Assembly (NCBI GenBank): GCA_012064415.1 | Contig: SSNU01000199.1 | Span: 1-64,000, forward strand | Source of the DNA: Gyrodactylus bullatarudis | Lineage: Eukaryota > Platyhelminthes > Monogenea > Gyrodactylidea > Gyrodactylidae | Direction: 5' to 3' | DNA length: 64,000 bases | Part shown: positions 34,251 to 45,595 of the stretch, piece after piece | How the letters are laid out: each line of letters opens with the position of its first letter | Position numbering within the stretch: position 1 is the stretch's first letter | Translations under genes and position numbers: made by a program | Notes under the pieces: generated by a model | The model's input: the letters and a program-made list of their open reading frames with translations, nothing else | Database searches by the model: none | What the model was told of the DNA's origin: nothing

Positions 34251-34795
34251 TCCTAACATTGGTTTTACAAGTGACAAAATCCTGAAGAAAACCTTCAATA
34301 AGTTTGAGGCTCGAACAGAGGGAAACAAAAATATTATCCCTAAAAACTTTGAAATCATCTACAAACCTAACGGAAACAATTTCAACATGCTTAAAGGCGC
34401 TGAAGCTTATTTGATCCGTTGTGAGAAACCAATTCTATGTGTACAAAAGAACTATGTAAAGCCAATGAACCTCCCCAAAGCTAAACCTCAGATTCCACAA
34501 TCCTCCCAACAAACACTCCGTAAGAGACTCAGAGCAGAGGTGGAGGTCAATAACCAAATCACAAAGTACTTTGCAGCAACCCATTGAAATGTTAATTATA
34601 ATTATAATTATCAAAAAATCATATACACCACTTGCGTAATTATCACATATTTTGTCAAAATTAATTATGCAAAAAAACATTTTTATCAAAACCACTATAA
34701 CTATAATTATAATTGTAATTATCAATGTACGAATAATTGTTTAAATGTTAAAAATACTGATGAGTCCTGGAAACAGGAATAGTCCAATCAAAAAT
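34245..34795 (+). mobile_element. Penelope-like element 3' tail (GIY-YIG end plus ribozyme remnant)
   Basis: The open frame ending at 34587 contains FEIIYKPNGNNFNMLKGAEA and YLIRCEKPILCVQKNY, matching the end of the GIY-YIG domain in the 26.7-27.5-kb PLE, and finishes with a basic tail ending ITKYFAATH. A hammerhead-like motif with a classical stem II follows 170 bp later (34757). The same order of coding tail, about 100-200 bp, then ribozyme recurs at 26.7 and 53.4 kb. Confidence 0.7.
34755..34787 (+). ncRNA. Hammerhead remnant M with full stem II
   Basis: CTGATGA-G-TCCTG-GAAA-CAGGA: a 5-bp stem II closed by a GAAA tetraloop, as in classical hammerheads. The following GAAA core is deleted (AATAGTCC remains), so it is dead. 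It differs from the other motifs here, which have an 8-nt stem II. Confidence 0.5.
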
Positions 34796-35809
34796 GAATA
34801 TTTCCGAAACCAATGAAAGTTGGATATCAATTTTTGTAAATTTGTACTTATATGGCATGTATCACACTGATGAGTATGCCCGAAATAAAGGCCTCATTTG
34901 TGAAACGCTTGGCATCATCTTCTTAATGTTTTTTACAATGATAACTTCGGTGACTCAGCTCAAAACTAAGGTTACCCAACACCTCTCTGAAAAAAATATT
35001 ATGATTTTTAAATGGATTGATAAGCGACCTGTCCATATTATAACTACGTTTGCTCCCGCTGAACCAACGATTACGGTGAGAACATACGACAAGAAAAGCA
35101 AGAGTTATAGTTCTGTCCAGAAACCAAGATCAGTCTCTATTTATAACTCACATATGGGAGGAGTTGATCTGCATGATTCGCTAGTTTCAAGATACAAGCC
35201 TTCTTATAAATCAAAGAAATGGTATCTTTACGTTTTTTGGCAGAAAATTATATCAGCAACCATCAATGCATTCCTAGTTTTCAGATTATACAAATTAAGC
35301 CAAGGGTGCCAAATGAAGGAGCTTTCAAGAAGGAAGTTTTTGGTCAACCTAGCAAATTCTTTAATGAACATCTCGCCAAAGAATAAAAGAGGCAGGCCTC
35401 TTAATGACAGTATCACTGAACCTCCAACACCAAAAAGAAGAAAAATTCTCCACTTGCCAGTTGATGATATCAGGTATGATGGTGGGTAGAAGTCGATGTA
35501 AAGTATGCGATCTAAAGACTGAATGGATTTGTGATAAATGCAATGTAAAAATGTGTCTATTGCCCTCCAGAAATTGTTTTAGAGAATTTCATGTAAAATA
35601 AATACATATGGTCGCTAATAAGTAGTTCTTTCATGGGAGTCCCATTGTTCCACTGGTGGAACATTCGATAACTTTTAAACGAAAAATTTTAGGAAAAAAA
35701 TAATTGCAGAAATGAATTCAGAGTGTCGAATTTACCTAGAAGAGTTATTTTCAAATTTTTACTAAGAAAAAAATTAATTTGGGACATGAAGGGTTAAAGT
35801 AAGAGCAAA

Positions 35810-36150
35810 AATCTTTGGGCTCCATTCCGGAGGCAAAAACTGGAAAGAATTCGCCCAGAATTCTGATGTAACCTATACGACAGCCCGATCATGGATTTTA
35901 TCTCAAATGATAACTCCCAAACCAAAAGGTGGAAGAAATCAAGTTTAAAAAATTCAAGAAATCGTTATTACTTTGACAAATGTTTTGGAAGATAACTTTA
36001 TTGAAATATTTATTGCAAAGGACTAAATTTTATTCATTAGAATTTCTTTTGGTCATCGATCAAAACCAATTTTCCACAACATGGGACTTTCTTGGTTAGA
36101 TTTCATAGAAAGAAATTTACTTATGAATTATATTATGTTGAAAAGGATAA
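35810..36150 (+). pseudogene. Relic of a transposase helix-turn-helix region
   Basis: Starting just outside the right piggyBac end, one frame reads FGLHSGGKNWKEFAQNSDV and ARSWILSQMITPKPKGGRNQ, then stops. This resembles the N-terminal DNA-binding helix-turn-helix found in Tc1/mariner-like and related transposases. The downstream frame (IFIAKD) continues weakly past stops. No catalytic part is left. Confidence 0.35.
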
Positions 36151-36177
36151 ATCGGACTGGATCATCAAACTAATTAA

Positions 36178-38634
36178 TTAATAATCTTGGGATAAAATTG
36201 TTAAATTGTTGGATAAATTGGCTGTTCTTTCACCTTTAACAACTCTGCCTACTATCCATGCTTGGTTATTGCCATATTCGTCAGAAGAGTAATCTTTTAA
36301 AAAGTTGTCAACATTCTTTTCTGGTAGAATGATTAGAAGGCCTCCACTAGTTTCTGGGGATGTTCCCTTGAGCAGATTGTACTTGTCGTTTAGCGATGCG
36401 TTAATTTTTTCCACTCCATATAGCAATGGAAGATGATCAATGATAAAATCAACACTTTCAACTTGAACTTTGGCCAGATTCTTGGCGTGATTTAGAATGC
36501 CAAAGCCAGTTACATCTGTGCAGCCGTTACTTTGATACTTTTGCATGAGACGAGCACCTAAGAAAAGAAAATGTCATGATCGTAATCAGTAGGGTAAGGT
36601 GAATTTTTCAACTTTGACTTTTCTGATAGAAATGCTTAAATTCAAAGCATTATTTTAAAATCTTAAAATATTATAAATATATCAAATTGACTATAACGTT
36701 GTTCGCTTGCTACCCGACTATGTTGTCTTCTGGCTTGTATTGGTCTATCTGTATAAAAATAAAAAGGAGGGAAAGGTGTAGTATTTCTTAAAAAATAAGG
36801 ATATAAAAATTACAGTGATTGTTATAGTTAGAGTAATTATTAGAGTAATAACTCTGATAATATAATTCACAGAGTGTGAGTCCTAACTATTTTTATCAGG
36901 GTAATCTAAATGTTTTTTATTCTAATCTTAATTTTAATTTTCCTTTAAATGATGAATTATATTATCAGAGTTATTACTCTAATAATTCTAATTACTATAA
37001 CACAATTATAAATATATCAAAATATTCTTGTAATTACTTGAAAGTATACATACTAAATGTATGAATCACTCAGTTGAATTTTAGACTATTCGTTATGTTT
37101 TTATTTATATTCGATCAAAACCTGACACGAAACTGCCTAATTAAGATTGAAAATAAACTATTTATTGATCACTGACTTATTTATTTCTCTCTTTTCCTGT
37201 AAAATATCTTGGATGTGAAAAGAGGCTTGCTCCAATTTTTGGCATGCCAATTTAGATAATAAAAATTGAGTCAGAATATAGGATATGAGTTTGAAAGAGT
37301 TGTCTTTCATTTGGGTTATCCAAATATGACGCCAAAGAAAATATTTTTCTAAAAATAACCCTTATTTTTTCCAAAATGACTCCAATGAAAATATTTTTCG
37401 ATAAATGAGCCCGAAAATTTCCATTGATACTAAAAGCTGCATACTCTTACTGTCTTCACGATTTGAACAAAAGTATCAAGCTAACAATCCAGATTGATAT
37501 CAACTAGAGCAGAAGATAAAAGTCCTTACACTTGATTATAATCATAATTATGGACCAGATTTCGGTAATAAACTAAAAGTGTGGTAGAATATGTCGCAAA
37601 TTGTGGCGAATAATTATTTCATGTTAGAATTTAGAATTTTATTTTACACTCAATTGCATTTATTCAGCTCTTGATATTTTCGGCTCCTGCACGGTCTTCC
37701 ATGTTTCTTATTTATTCTTTAACCTTGGAGGATTGAGTAAACTTTTGGAAATATTTGGAGTCATTATTTTGCCAAAATTTATTCAATTAATTAATATTCA
37801 GTGTTATTTTATGTAATTTTAAATGATTGGTGAATTAAATTTTGCTACCTACTGCTACTATAATTATAGTATTATTATTATAATATTACAAAAGGACTGG
37901 TAAAACCAGGCAAGTGTTATGTGAATGAAAAGAAAGAGTTAATCAATATTTTTTGATAAAACCCTATGAAGAAAAAGCCAGAAAAGAAATGAAATTTTAA
38001 GAAAATACAAAAATATTCATATTATTATGCGCAGTGGATGAAGAGAAATTTTCGATTTTTCTATTGTAAGGCCAAATATGTTTATTGGAAATATTTCAGG
38101 TATTAAGGATATATTTCAGAAAGGATCGCTCTGCTAATTTGATTGGAAAAAAATCCTAATTTACCTCATAATATTAACACTATTCATTTCACTCTGAACT
38201 ACTCAAGGGATTCCAGGGTGCTTCTCTTGATTTGACCTTTTATCTATATTAAAAATTTTCATCGACAGCAATTAAATATTTTTAATTAGTCCAATAAAAA
38301 ATATGTTTAATCCTTTTGACTTTGTTAACCAACTGGGTTGACATTGTCAGCTGATATAGCATAAAACTTACTCGCAGAATTATAATATCAAATTTTGTTT
38401 AATTATAACCATTGTATAATAATAAAAGTATGCTTACCGTTCAAATTCAAAGTTGCCATTGAATTGACTGACTTTTCAAATGACTTTTCAATCAAAATAT
38501 CATCGATTTTCCCTATTAAATTGTGAATATACAAGTTTGAGTCGGTTTTCATAGCGGAATGTGCATTGACAGCGACATGGGTGCCAAGGGCTTTTGTTAA
38601 CACTAGAACGTCGCCTGGTTTTGCCTGGTTCGGC
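36178..38634 (-). CDS. Selenophosphate synthetase, 3' exons only
   Basis: Minus-strand exons 38438-38634 and 36178-36557 join in phase (GTAAGC donor, TTCTTAG acceptor). The first encodes KPGDVLVLTKALGTHVAVNA, the second NGCTDVTGFGILNHAKNLA, then SPETSGGLLIILP and NQAWIVGRVVKGERTANL, which are the AIRS C-terminal blocks of SPS1/SPS2. The enzyme makes monoselenophosphate from selenide and ATP, the selenium donor for Sec-tRNA synthesis. The N-terminal half, with the catalytic Cys/Sec loop and the ATP-binding Lys, was not found, so one cannot tell whether this is SPS1 or SPS2, or whether a SECIS element would be needed. The intron contains an R1 repeat and other repeats. The gene may be partial, or its 5'ex ons may lie in unread intronic stretches up to 46 kb. 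Confidence 0.8.
36690..37010. repeat. Dispersed repeat R1, copy 2, partly duplicated in inverted orientation
   Basis: 36690-36870 is R1 in the usual orientation. 36870-37010 repeats part of it inverted, so TAATAACTCTGATAATATAA near 36850 faces its complement near 36960. The plus-strand frame at 36876 therefore repeats the R1 peptide (SPNYFYQGNLNVF). It lies inside the selenophosphate synthetase intron. Confidence 0.6.
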
Positions 38635-38939
38635 CTTGAAAAATGTTATATACATTAGAGGGAGGCAATTTTTTTAACATCCGGATGTGCAAAGCTCATT
38701 TAAAAGAGAATTTCTCAGCACAAAAAAGTTCCCATTAAACTATATATTTTAAATTTTGCTTAGATACCCCAAATCGTAATTGAAAATGCCGAATTTTGAA
38801 TTAGCGTCAACAATTTTCAATGGTTTACTCTACTACAATCGATTAAAATCTAAATTTTGAGCCGTTTGAATGCAATTTTAAATATAAATAGGTTTATAAG
38901 GTATTTTAAGGAATCAGCACAGCATATTTTAGTAAAAAA

Positions 38940-39800
38940 TTCCGATTAATTTGGGATATGTTGAAGATGTTTGGGAAAATGGGATTTTGTGGTATCAGAG
39001 ATTTAAAAATTTCGAATATAAATTTTATATATCCTCTAATCTTAAAATTTCACCCACAGCGAAGATAGGCACCATTAACAAACGTCTCTACTGTATTAAC
39101 CGGTTCTTGTCTTCACCGTTAATTAAACTCAAAGCATATAAAAGCTTAGTTTTGCCCCACTTTGACTATGTTTCACCTCTTACCCCAAGCATGACTTATA
39201 AAAGTGCTATTGAGCTTGAACATATTCAATACAGGTTCCTAAAATCCATCTACCCTTGTCTCTATCCATATAATGACCTGATAATATCATCTGGCTTTTC
39301 GCCACTGTGGGTCAGGAGGATGGCTTTTGTAGTAAAATTTTTCCTGAAATTTGTCTCAAATGTTAATAAAGGCTACAATCTCAGGAATGCCTGTTATGAG
39401 GAAAATTTCTTAGCTCCTCACTTTAAACTTTTACAAAAAAAATTCACTCTCCAAGAATGTGACAATCTTAATGATCTTAAATCTATAATTTCTCATATAA
39501 GATCTAAAATTGACTATTCAAAATCCCTTCTTTACCCCCACCTTCATTAATCTTATCTTTTTGATCGAATATTTATTTGAAAATATCATGGAATTTCAGT
39601 ATCTGACTTTTCGACTGCTCCTAACTTAAGTAGAGGAAATAGTGAAGTTTGACTATTTATCAGCCAACACTGCAGATTTCCCAATGACGAGGTCGATCTG
39701 TTATTTTAACTATTCAAAAAACTTATTTTGCGATAATTTATTTATAATAATGATTTTCTTTTGAATTTAATAAATGTATAATTTCAAAGAAAAAAAATGC
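38940..39800 (+). mobile_element. LINE 3' end (same family as the LINE in piggyBac)
   Basis: ORF 38951-39550 reads RLYCINRFLSSPLIKLKAYK, SLVLPHFDYVSPLTPSM and LKSIISHIRSKIDYSKSLLY, the region after the catalytic site of Jockey/CR1-like reverse transcriptases. It is about 45% similar by eye to the copy at 33.0-33.7 kb. It is truncated at its 5' end, before the catalytic motif, and lies upstream of the selenophosphate synthetase exons. Confidence 0.75.
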
Positions 39801-39905
39801 TCTGATTGGCTCTAAAGAACTTTACACATTCATTGAATAATATAAATATACAATATATAATAAATATACATTTCAGTGAAGGGTCTGATGTGAACAAACG
39901 AAGTT

Positions 39906-39950
39906 TATGGTGAATAAAGCTTTATTTTCGTCGGTTCTCTTCAGACCTTT
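39906..39950 (-). ncRNA. Hammerhead-like motif D, intact core
   Basis: Minus strand: GGT-CTGAAGA-GAACCGAC-GAAA, perfect AATAAAG/CTTTATT stem III, C, then ACC. The plus strand 30 bp away (39879-39910) carries a second, degenerate core (CTGATGT-GAACAAAC-GAAG), so the site is an inverted pair. Confidence 0.65.
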
Positions 39951-40275
39951 GATAATTATAAGTATTATAACAATTAATTTATGCTCCCATTTTAGATGAA
40001 TCAAGTCTTTGGAATCTAATAAATCATTTTGGGTATCTAGAGATCAATTTAAATCTCTAAAAGATAGTATCTAAGCTAGTTGATATGAAGTTGGGAATCT
40101 ATGATTTTTACGAAACCTCGATTTTTCATCAAAAATTCAAATGTTAAAGATTTTTTGGAATCCTACTCAAACATGTTCTGGTATACAAAAATCCCATTTA
40201 TCCTAAAACCACCAAAATTTATAGGGATTTCTTTCAATAAGTGAAAAAATCCAATTTTTACTATTAACACTATTT

Positions 40276-40600
40276 TTATTCTGAGGTTGCTGAGTGAAAG
40301 TCATGCTAGGATTAAGAACGAACAAAATTTATTTGGTGAATAAAGATCTAGTTGTGAAACTCCCATCGAAGCAATCTCTAACAGTTCCAATTCCCTTGAC
40401 AACCACACAACCCCTGAGAATAATGATGAACGTAAGAGATTTTACTCCCAACCAGAATTGCAAGCCCCCTCCACATCACGGAAAAGGAATTTATCAGTTT
40501 CTCCCAAGCAACAAGAAGAGGGAAACAAAGGAAAAGAGCACCACCCGGAACTCGGAAATTAGATGAATTCCTCACAGTCCCGAGAGCTTAGACATTGCTC
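40276..40600 (+). mobile_element. PLE leader-like segment
   Basis: GTCATGCT ... TTAAGAACGAAC ... GGTGAATAAAG matches the leader before the PLE ORF at the left edge and the arms of the 20.4-kb element. It is followed by an open frame (40294-40566) without clear RT motifs, then GATGAATTCCTCACAG, a block also present at 20.55 kb. Probably a truncated 5' part of a PLE or a derivative. Confidence 0.4.
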
Positions 40601-40911
40601 TCCTCTAATTGGTCGCGAACGGCTGAATAATTAATTGATTAAGTACTATTTCTTAATGAAAATATCGAGGTTTTCGTAAAAATTATAGACTCCCAACTTC
40701 ATAATAATAAACGATTAAATTTCAATTACTTTTGGTAATATTTTTTTATTTTTAAGAGTTTGAACAATAAAAACTGCGGTACTTGATTGCTGGGAATGAT
40801 TGATTCTTTAGATTTGATTTATCTTCATCTTTTACTTATCAGAAATGATTTTTCAACAGAAAAATATCAAAAATATATTCCAACTCAATAAAAAACAATA
40901 CTTGATACATA

Positions 40912-41165
40912 GACTGTAACTTTGTTCGCTTGCTACCTGGCTATGTTGTCTTCTCGCTTGTATTGTTCTATCTGTAGAAAAAGAAAGGGGAGAGAAAGCA
41001 GTAGTATTTCTTTAAAAATTACAGTGATTGTTATAGTAATCAGAATTATTAGAGTAATAACTCTGATAATATAATTCATCACTTGAAAGAAAATTAAAAT
41101 TAAGATTAGAATAAAAAGTATTTAGATTACCCTCATACAATATTTCGAATACAAGTCGTATTCTT
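40912..41165 (-). repeat. Dispersed repeat R1, copy 3
   Basis: Starts with TTGTTCGCTTGCTACCTGGC and runs through the Asn/Tyr-rich coding block to CAATATTTCGAATACAAGTC. Same orientation as copies 1, 4 and 5. A 25-bp internal deletion relative to copy 1. Confidence 0.6.
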
Positions 41166-41578
41166 CTTCTTGCGGGAGATTTTTCAGATCAGATTTTCAA
41201 AATTTTGCATTTCATCGAAAATACCTGTAGGATTTCAGTAAATTAAAATCATTTAATATTTATTTTACAGAATCAGGAATTTTTACACATTTTAGATTGA
41301 TTGCCATAGCATGAACTTTTTAGGCACAATTGCCATCTATCGTGTATTTGGTTATATTTATTAATAGTTTTTATTCAAGTTCACTTTCTTTAATGGAAGA
41401 ATATTTAGCATAAGTTGGCATAGTGATTGATTTTATCATAGAGGATAGAAAAACTATTTTTATGATTCTTTTTATTGCCATATTCTATGCGTAAAATTAA
41501 CTCCTCATTTTATATATTTAAGGAGTGGATATAACTAATTCAAGATCCATCAAATCAACCATATAAATAATGACAAGT

Positions 41579-41802
41579 TTAACCCTTTCGGTGCCGAGAC
41601 TATTTCACAATGTTTATAAAAACCAAAATTTAGCTATGAAGATACCAAGTTATTTGGCCAAAAACATTACTTATGCAAGTTCACATTGTGGGCTTCAATT
41701 TAAACTTTAATTGATCCAGAAACCTATCAAACTGGTAGAGTTATGAAGGTTCAAAAAAATTGGAAAATGGACATATATGTCCATCGGCACCAAAAGGGTT
41801 AA
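41579..41802 (-). mobile_element. TTAA-flanked MITE, copy 2
   Basis: 216 bp between perfect TTAA duplications (41579-41582, 41799-41802). Tips CCCTTTCGGTGCCGAG and, inverted, CCCTTTTGGTGCCGATGG. It is the reverse of the 12.2-kb copy over its whole length and includes GGACATATATGTCC next to one end. A lone related end, AACCCTTTCGATCCCATACG, lies at 10565. Confidence 0.8.
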
Positions 41803-42339
41803 GAATGGCCTCAATATTTTGTGAGTAAGCTCATTCGAATCTACATGAATCAAGCGTTATTTTTCAGCATCTCCATCACGCAAGAAAACCATTTATCACG
41901 ATTTAGTTTTTGATAGAACAATATCTCGGATAGTCCTTATATATTAATTCTTAAGCTTCAAAAATGGTCGAAAAATAGGAAATCAACTCTAGTTTAACGC
42001 ACGATAATGGGATATTTCATTTCAACTTCAAGTTTAAAAAAATAAAATAATCACGACAACTAGAAATTTTGTACAATCAATTTTCGATTTCACACCGCAT
42101 TGAATGGTTTATTTTTAATTCGAAATATATTTAATTTAAATATATTTTTCTAAGAGCATTTAAAAGAAAATTAATTGGGGAAAATATCCGGTGGTAAAGC
42201 TGGGATATCTCTTTTATTTACATTGCTAATTTATAATTAATTATTTGAGATTTATATTTTCCCCAACAGTCTACTTCAAAAGCCTTTAAGAACAAAAAGA
42301 ATAAATGGTTTTTCTATTGTAATTCTAATTCAATTTCAG

Positions 42340-42570
42340 CAAAAATAACTACATTGTAGTTACTACAACTTTCTCTTTCTTTTCTTTTACTACAGCTGAA
42401 CCTATACAAACCAGAAGACAAGATAGTCAGTTTTATTTCAGTTCGATGCATTGGAGGGAGAAGGAGTAAAAGGTTTCCTTGTTTGTCTTCATGATTCCTT
42501 CTCACGTATGTTGTTTGCCGACTGAGAGTTATTCAGAGTTACACCTAACAGGCTTGACCAGGAACAAGTG
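42340..42570 (-). mobile_element. PLE C-terminal tail and R1 remnant
   Basis: The minus strand around 42480-42560 resembles the PLE tail ORF at 53.5 kb (both carry a CTGAGT/GGCAA(A)CAACAT-type block), and 42340-42430 resembles R1 (CTTCTGGTTTGTATAGG and TGTAGTAAAAGAAAAG), here in the orientation opposite to the other R1 copies. No intact ORF. Confidence 0.35.
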
Positions 42571-43332
42571 ACTGCGATACTAGAAGGTGCATGTACGACA
42601 GTTCTAATTTCAATTCTGACCGAAAATATCAAAATAAATATAAGAATTATATTCTCATTTTATTCAGGAATTTATGATGTATTCAAGGTGTAAAAAAGCA
42701 TATAGGAATAAATACATAGGAAAAAATATATTAAAAATGTGTTACGATATATATATATACAATATATCTCGACCAATGAGATTAAATCATTCAATCATCA
42801 ATTCTTTACTATGAATCATACCCAAAATTAGAGCCTCACTCGTCTTCGAAAAACTAGGGAAATTTAATACTTAACTTAAAATTTGGTGATGTACAATATA
42901 TGAGCATTGAGCATTTTATCCATGGAAAAAATCTTTGCTTGAAAGACTTTAAAGACTAAGAGTAGTAAATTTTCTGAAATCTAATATCAAAATATTTATT
43001 CGTGCTGAGATTTGAACTCTTTGCATAATATTTAATTGAAAATTAAGAGTGGGCACCAAACTTTATATACCAGGCAGAATTTGTAAACATATAATTACAT
43101 AGTTAACAATATAAAATTTATGTTACATCATACGATAAACATATCATAAAATTAATATAATTCGTAGCATATTGAAAATTATATCGTAATAGATTTTTTT
43201 AATATATCATGATATGCGATGTTGAATTTCGATATGTTGCCACGAAAAGTATCGTATGTTACAAAACAACTTTACAAAACGAATGTTGAACAGAGATGAA
43301 ATACGAATTTCTTTCTTATGTAGATAGAATAA

Positions 43333-43464
43333 ATGGAGATCTTGTATAAAAAAATTATTGAAGCTGTTGAATTAGCTGTCAGAAAAGATGATTCTAATGC
43401 CGAAAAGATTTTCAATCTCCCTATGGATTCGAAGCTACAAAGTGTATTCATCAACTTGCAATAA
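43333..43464 (+). CDS. Small ORF of unknown function
   Basis: 43 codons from ATG, preceded by an in-frame stop. Composition is protein-like (Glu/Lys/Asp rich, no low complexity, varied codons) in contrast to its AT-rich surroundings. No domain is recognised and no splice sites were assigned. It might be a terminal exon or a chance ORF. Confidence 0.25.
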   Translation: MEILYKKIIEAVELAVRKDDSNAEKIFNLPMDSKLQSVFINLQ

Positions 43465-44854
43465 TTTTTGCTGATTTCTGTGTCATTGAGTGAGTAAATT
43501 TCATTTAAATGCCACTAATAAAGAAAAATGCATTTGTGTCTAATCATCTTCCGATTTTTGAGTTCGAAAATAATCAGATTTCATGCATGCAGTAAGAGAG
43601 TCTGTGAAATGTGCATTTCGTGTGTAATGCTAATTTTCACTTTGATCGTCATCTTTTATTGTTTCATTATAACCCAGCGAAACTGTTTCTTTTATAGGAT
43701 AACAACAAGATAATAGAGGATGAATAAATGAAAGACTATCCTTTCTGCTTTCTGATTAGGATCTCTCCTCTCGTTGCGCTATGTTCTGTGTATTCATTAG
43801 GAAAATTTAATGAATTTTTTTTATCAAAAATAAAAATATTCCTTTCTCCTTCGTTTTCAACTACCTCATGAAATAGTGGACGGATGAAATCTTTGAGAGA
43901 GTTAAAAGTACTCTCTTCTTTTTGTTCAAGAAATTGATAATTTAGTAACGAGGTAACTATACTAATTCATCTGGATTTTCTACAGGGAAAAATTCTCTTT
44001 TGGCGAATAAAGTGATTTGAATTTGTCAACTTTGGTAGCACGCATGTGAATAACATGGAAAATTTACCCTTGATTTACTCTTTAGTTTTGTATGTATTCT
44101 ACGACTAGTCAATTAAAAACGTTTTCGTGATTAAGGCTTGATAATAAAATGAAAATTTAATTCATGTTCAAGGGTTAATGAAAATATTGAAGACTTTTTA
44201 TCAGGTACTGGACAAATTTTTACAAGAAGGCCAGAAAAATATCGAAAAAGTGGATCAAAATTAGATCTTTGAAATTTTCTTTATTTTCGATAAAAAATCA
44301 TAATTAATAATCATAGTGCAAGAAGATTTACGAGTTGGCACATTCTTAATGGAGATATTAAATGGACGATCAAATTTTATTTTGAGATCAGATTCGGGAT
44401 CAGCATAAAATTTTTCAAAAATACAATTTTTTACCACACCTGTTATTAATTGATCTTTATTGAAATATTTTAAATATATTTTCTAGTAGAATCACTGTTT
44501 ATAGAGTAGTTTTAATGATCAAGAAATTGAAATTCGACTTCTTCTGTGCTTTTTAAAAAATGCTACAATAGAGTTTTCGAGTTATTCGGTAAAAACTGAA
44601 TACCCGACTGCAGTGCTCTGCCTTTCAATAAAGAAAAACATGAATGAGATAGAATGACAGAAATGACATCATCATGTTCAGGAATAAATTCTTAACAAAA
44701 GAATAGAAGGAAAGTTTCCCTTGGCTCTTCTAGTTTCTAAGCTATTCAAAGTTTAAGTTGAAAATTTACCTATTTATTTCGAAAATCCTCAACTTCAACT
44801 CAATTTTATGCCTATTTATGCACCTTGTAGGAAAGAAATCTACCTCAATTTGGA

Positions 44855-45114
44855 TACAGTAGTCCTTGAAGTATAAAACTTTTCGAAAATTATGCTTTTG
44901 TAAAACTTTTTCATTATCAAATCTCTATTTTTTAGCACCTAAAAAACAGGAAAAAGATAACAGTCGTAGTAATTCATTAATCTAGTTAATCTACAAGGTC
45001 ATCTTTATTCTGATTTTTTGAAGTTAAAAATGGAGATTTTTCAATGAAAATATTTCACAGAAGCATAATTTTCAAAAAGTTTTTTACGCTTTTGACATTT
45101 CAAGGACTACTGTA
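44855..45114 (+). mobile_element. TA-flanked MITE (mariner/Tigger-like ends)
   Basis: 256 bp (44857-45112) between TA dinucleotides. Tips CAGTAGTCCTTGAAGTAT and, inverted, CAGTAGTCCTTGAAATG; arms stay complementary for roughly 75 bp. No ORF. The sequence just left of it (about 44575-44856) recurs at 56130-56340 (repeat R2). Confidence 0.65.
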
Positions 45115-45540
45115 TCCTAATTAAGGCAACGAAATTTTGTAAGTCTATTTATTACTGTAGCTTATTCGGCTCATTTGAAAAATTGAGCTGTTCTCTAAGA
45201 TTCTTTATTCGATCTGAATGGTTACCCCTTATAATTGTTGTTTCGTTGTATTTAGTTTTGGTGATTATTTTCTCATTAGATGTAGCTTCTCCATTCTTAC
45301 AGTATGCATGGTTCTCTTTGTAAATTGTAGACCAAACGTTTTCGCCTGGGTGAATTTAGTTTTTATTTCCTTTGACTTTCCATAATAAAGGTTTTTAGCA
45401 TAGAGAGTTTCGTATTGACTTTGTTTTTATCATAACAGGTCTGCTGAGGATTATTCCGTTGAGTTTTTCTCTGTAACCAGTCAAAAATTGCAATTGTCAA
45501 GAGAAAAATCTTTTTTGAGGATAAAGAAATCTTCATACAG

Positions 45541-45566
45541 AATTACTGGATCTCATCAGGCTGTTA
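45541..45566 (-). ncRNA. Hammerhead remnant G
   Basis: Minus strand: GGTGTAACAGC-CTGATGA-GATCCAGT, aligned to motif E, but the GAAA is lost and stem III is absent. Dead. Confidence 0.35.
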
Positions 45567-45595
45567 CACCATCTTGATACATTAATATTAAATTG

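Larger units (their letters stand above)
31842..35601 (+). pseudogene. piggyBac-type transposase (PGBD-like), disrupted
   Basis: The N-terminal acidic region and the start of the DDE domain run from ATG 31842; an in-frame TGA at 32313-32315 replaces a codon before CLHFVNN. A 61-nt GT-AG intron (32476-32536) joins SFKG to KFSFVRQY. A homopolymer indel near 32662 shifts the frame before ELGVGGDVVLNM. The first Asp lies in NSIDEMMISFKGK, the second in YADNFFSSIPL and the third in HMGGVDLHDS. After the inserted block, 34836 onwards continues with LYGMYHTDEYARN and ends with a CxxC...CxxC...CF..FH zinc ribbon (35492-35601), the usual PGBD tail. TTAA-specific cut-and-paste transposase, inactive here. 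Confidence 0.85.
31338..35797 (+). mobile_element. piggyBac transposon with TTAA ends, interrupted by LINE and PLE insertions
   Basis: TTAA at 31338-31341 and 35794-35797. Tips are CCCTTCATGTACC on the left and, inverted, CCCTTCATGTCCC on the right. A subterminal palindrome, CCATTGTTCCACCAGTGGAA on the left, has an inverted partner about 150 bp inside the right end. The transposase gene occupies both flanks of a foreign block of about 2.05 kb (about 32786-34836) that contains a minus-strand LINE and a plus-strand PLE tail. TTAA duplication is diagnostic of piggyBac. The element is dead: nonsense codon, homopolymer frameshift and insertions. Confidence 0.9.
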
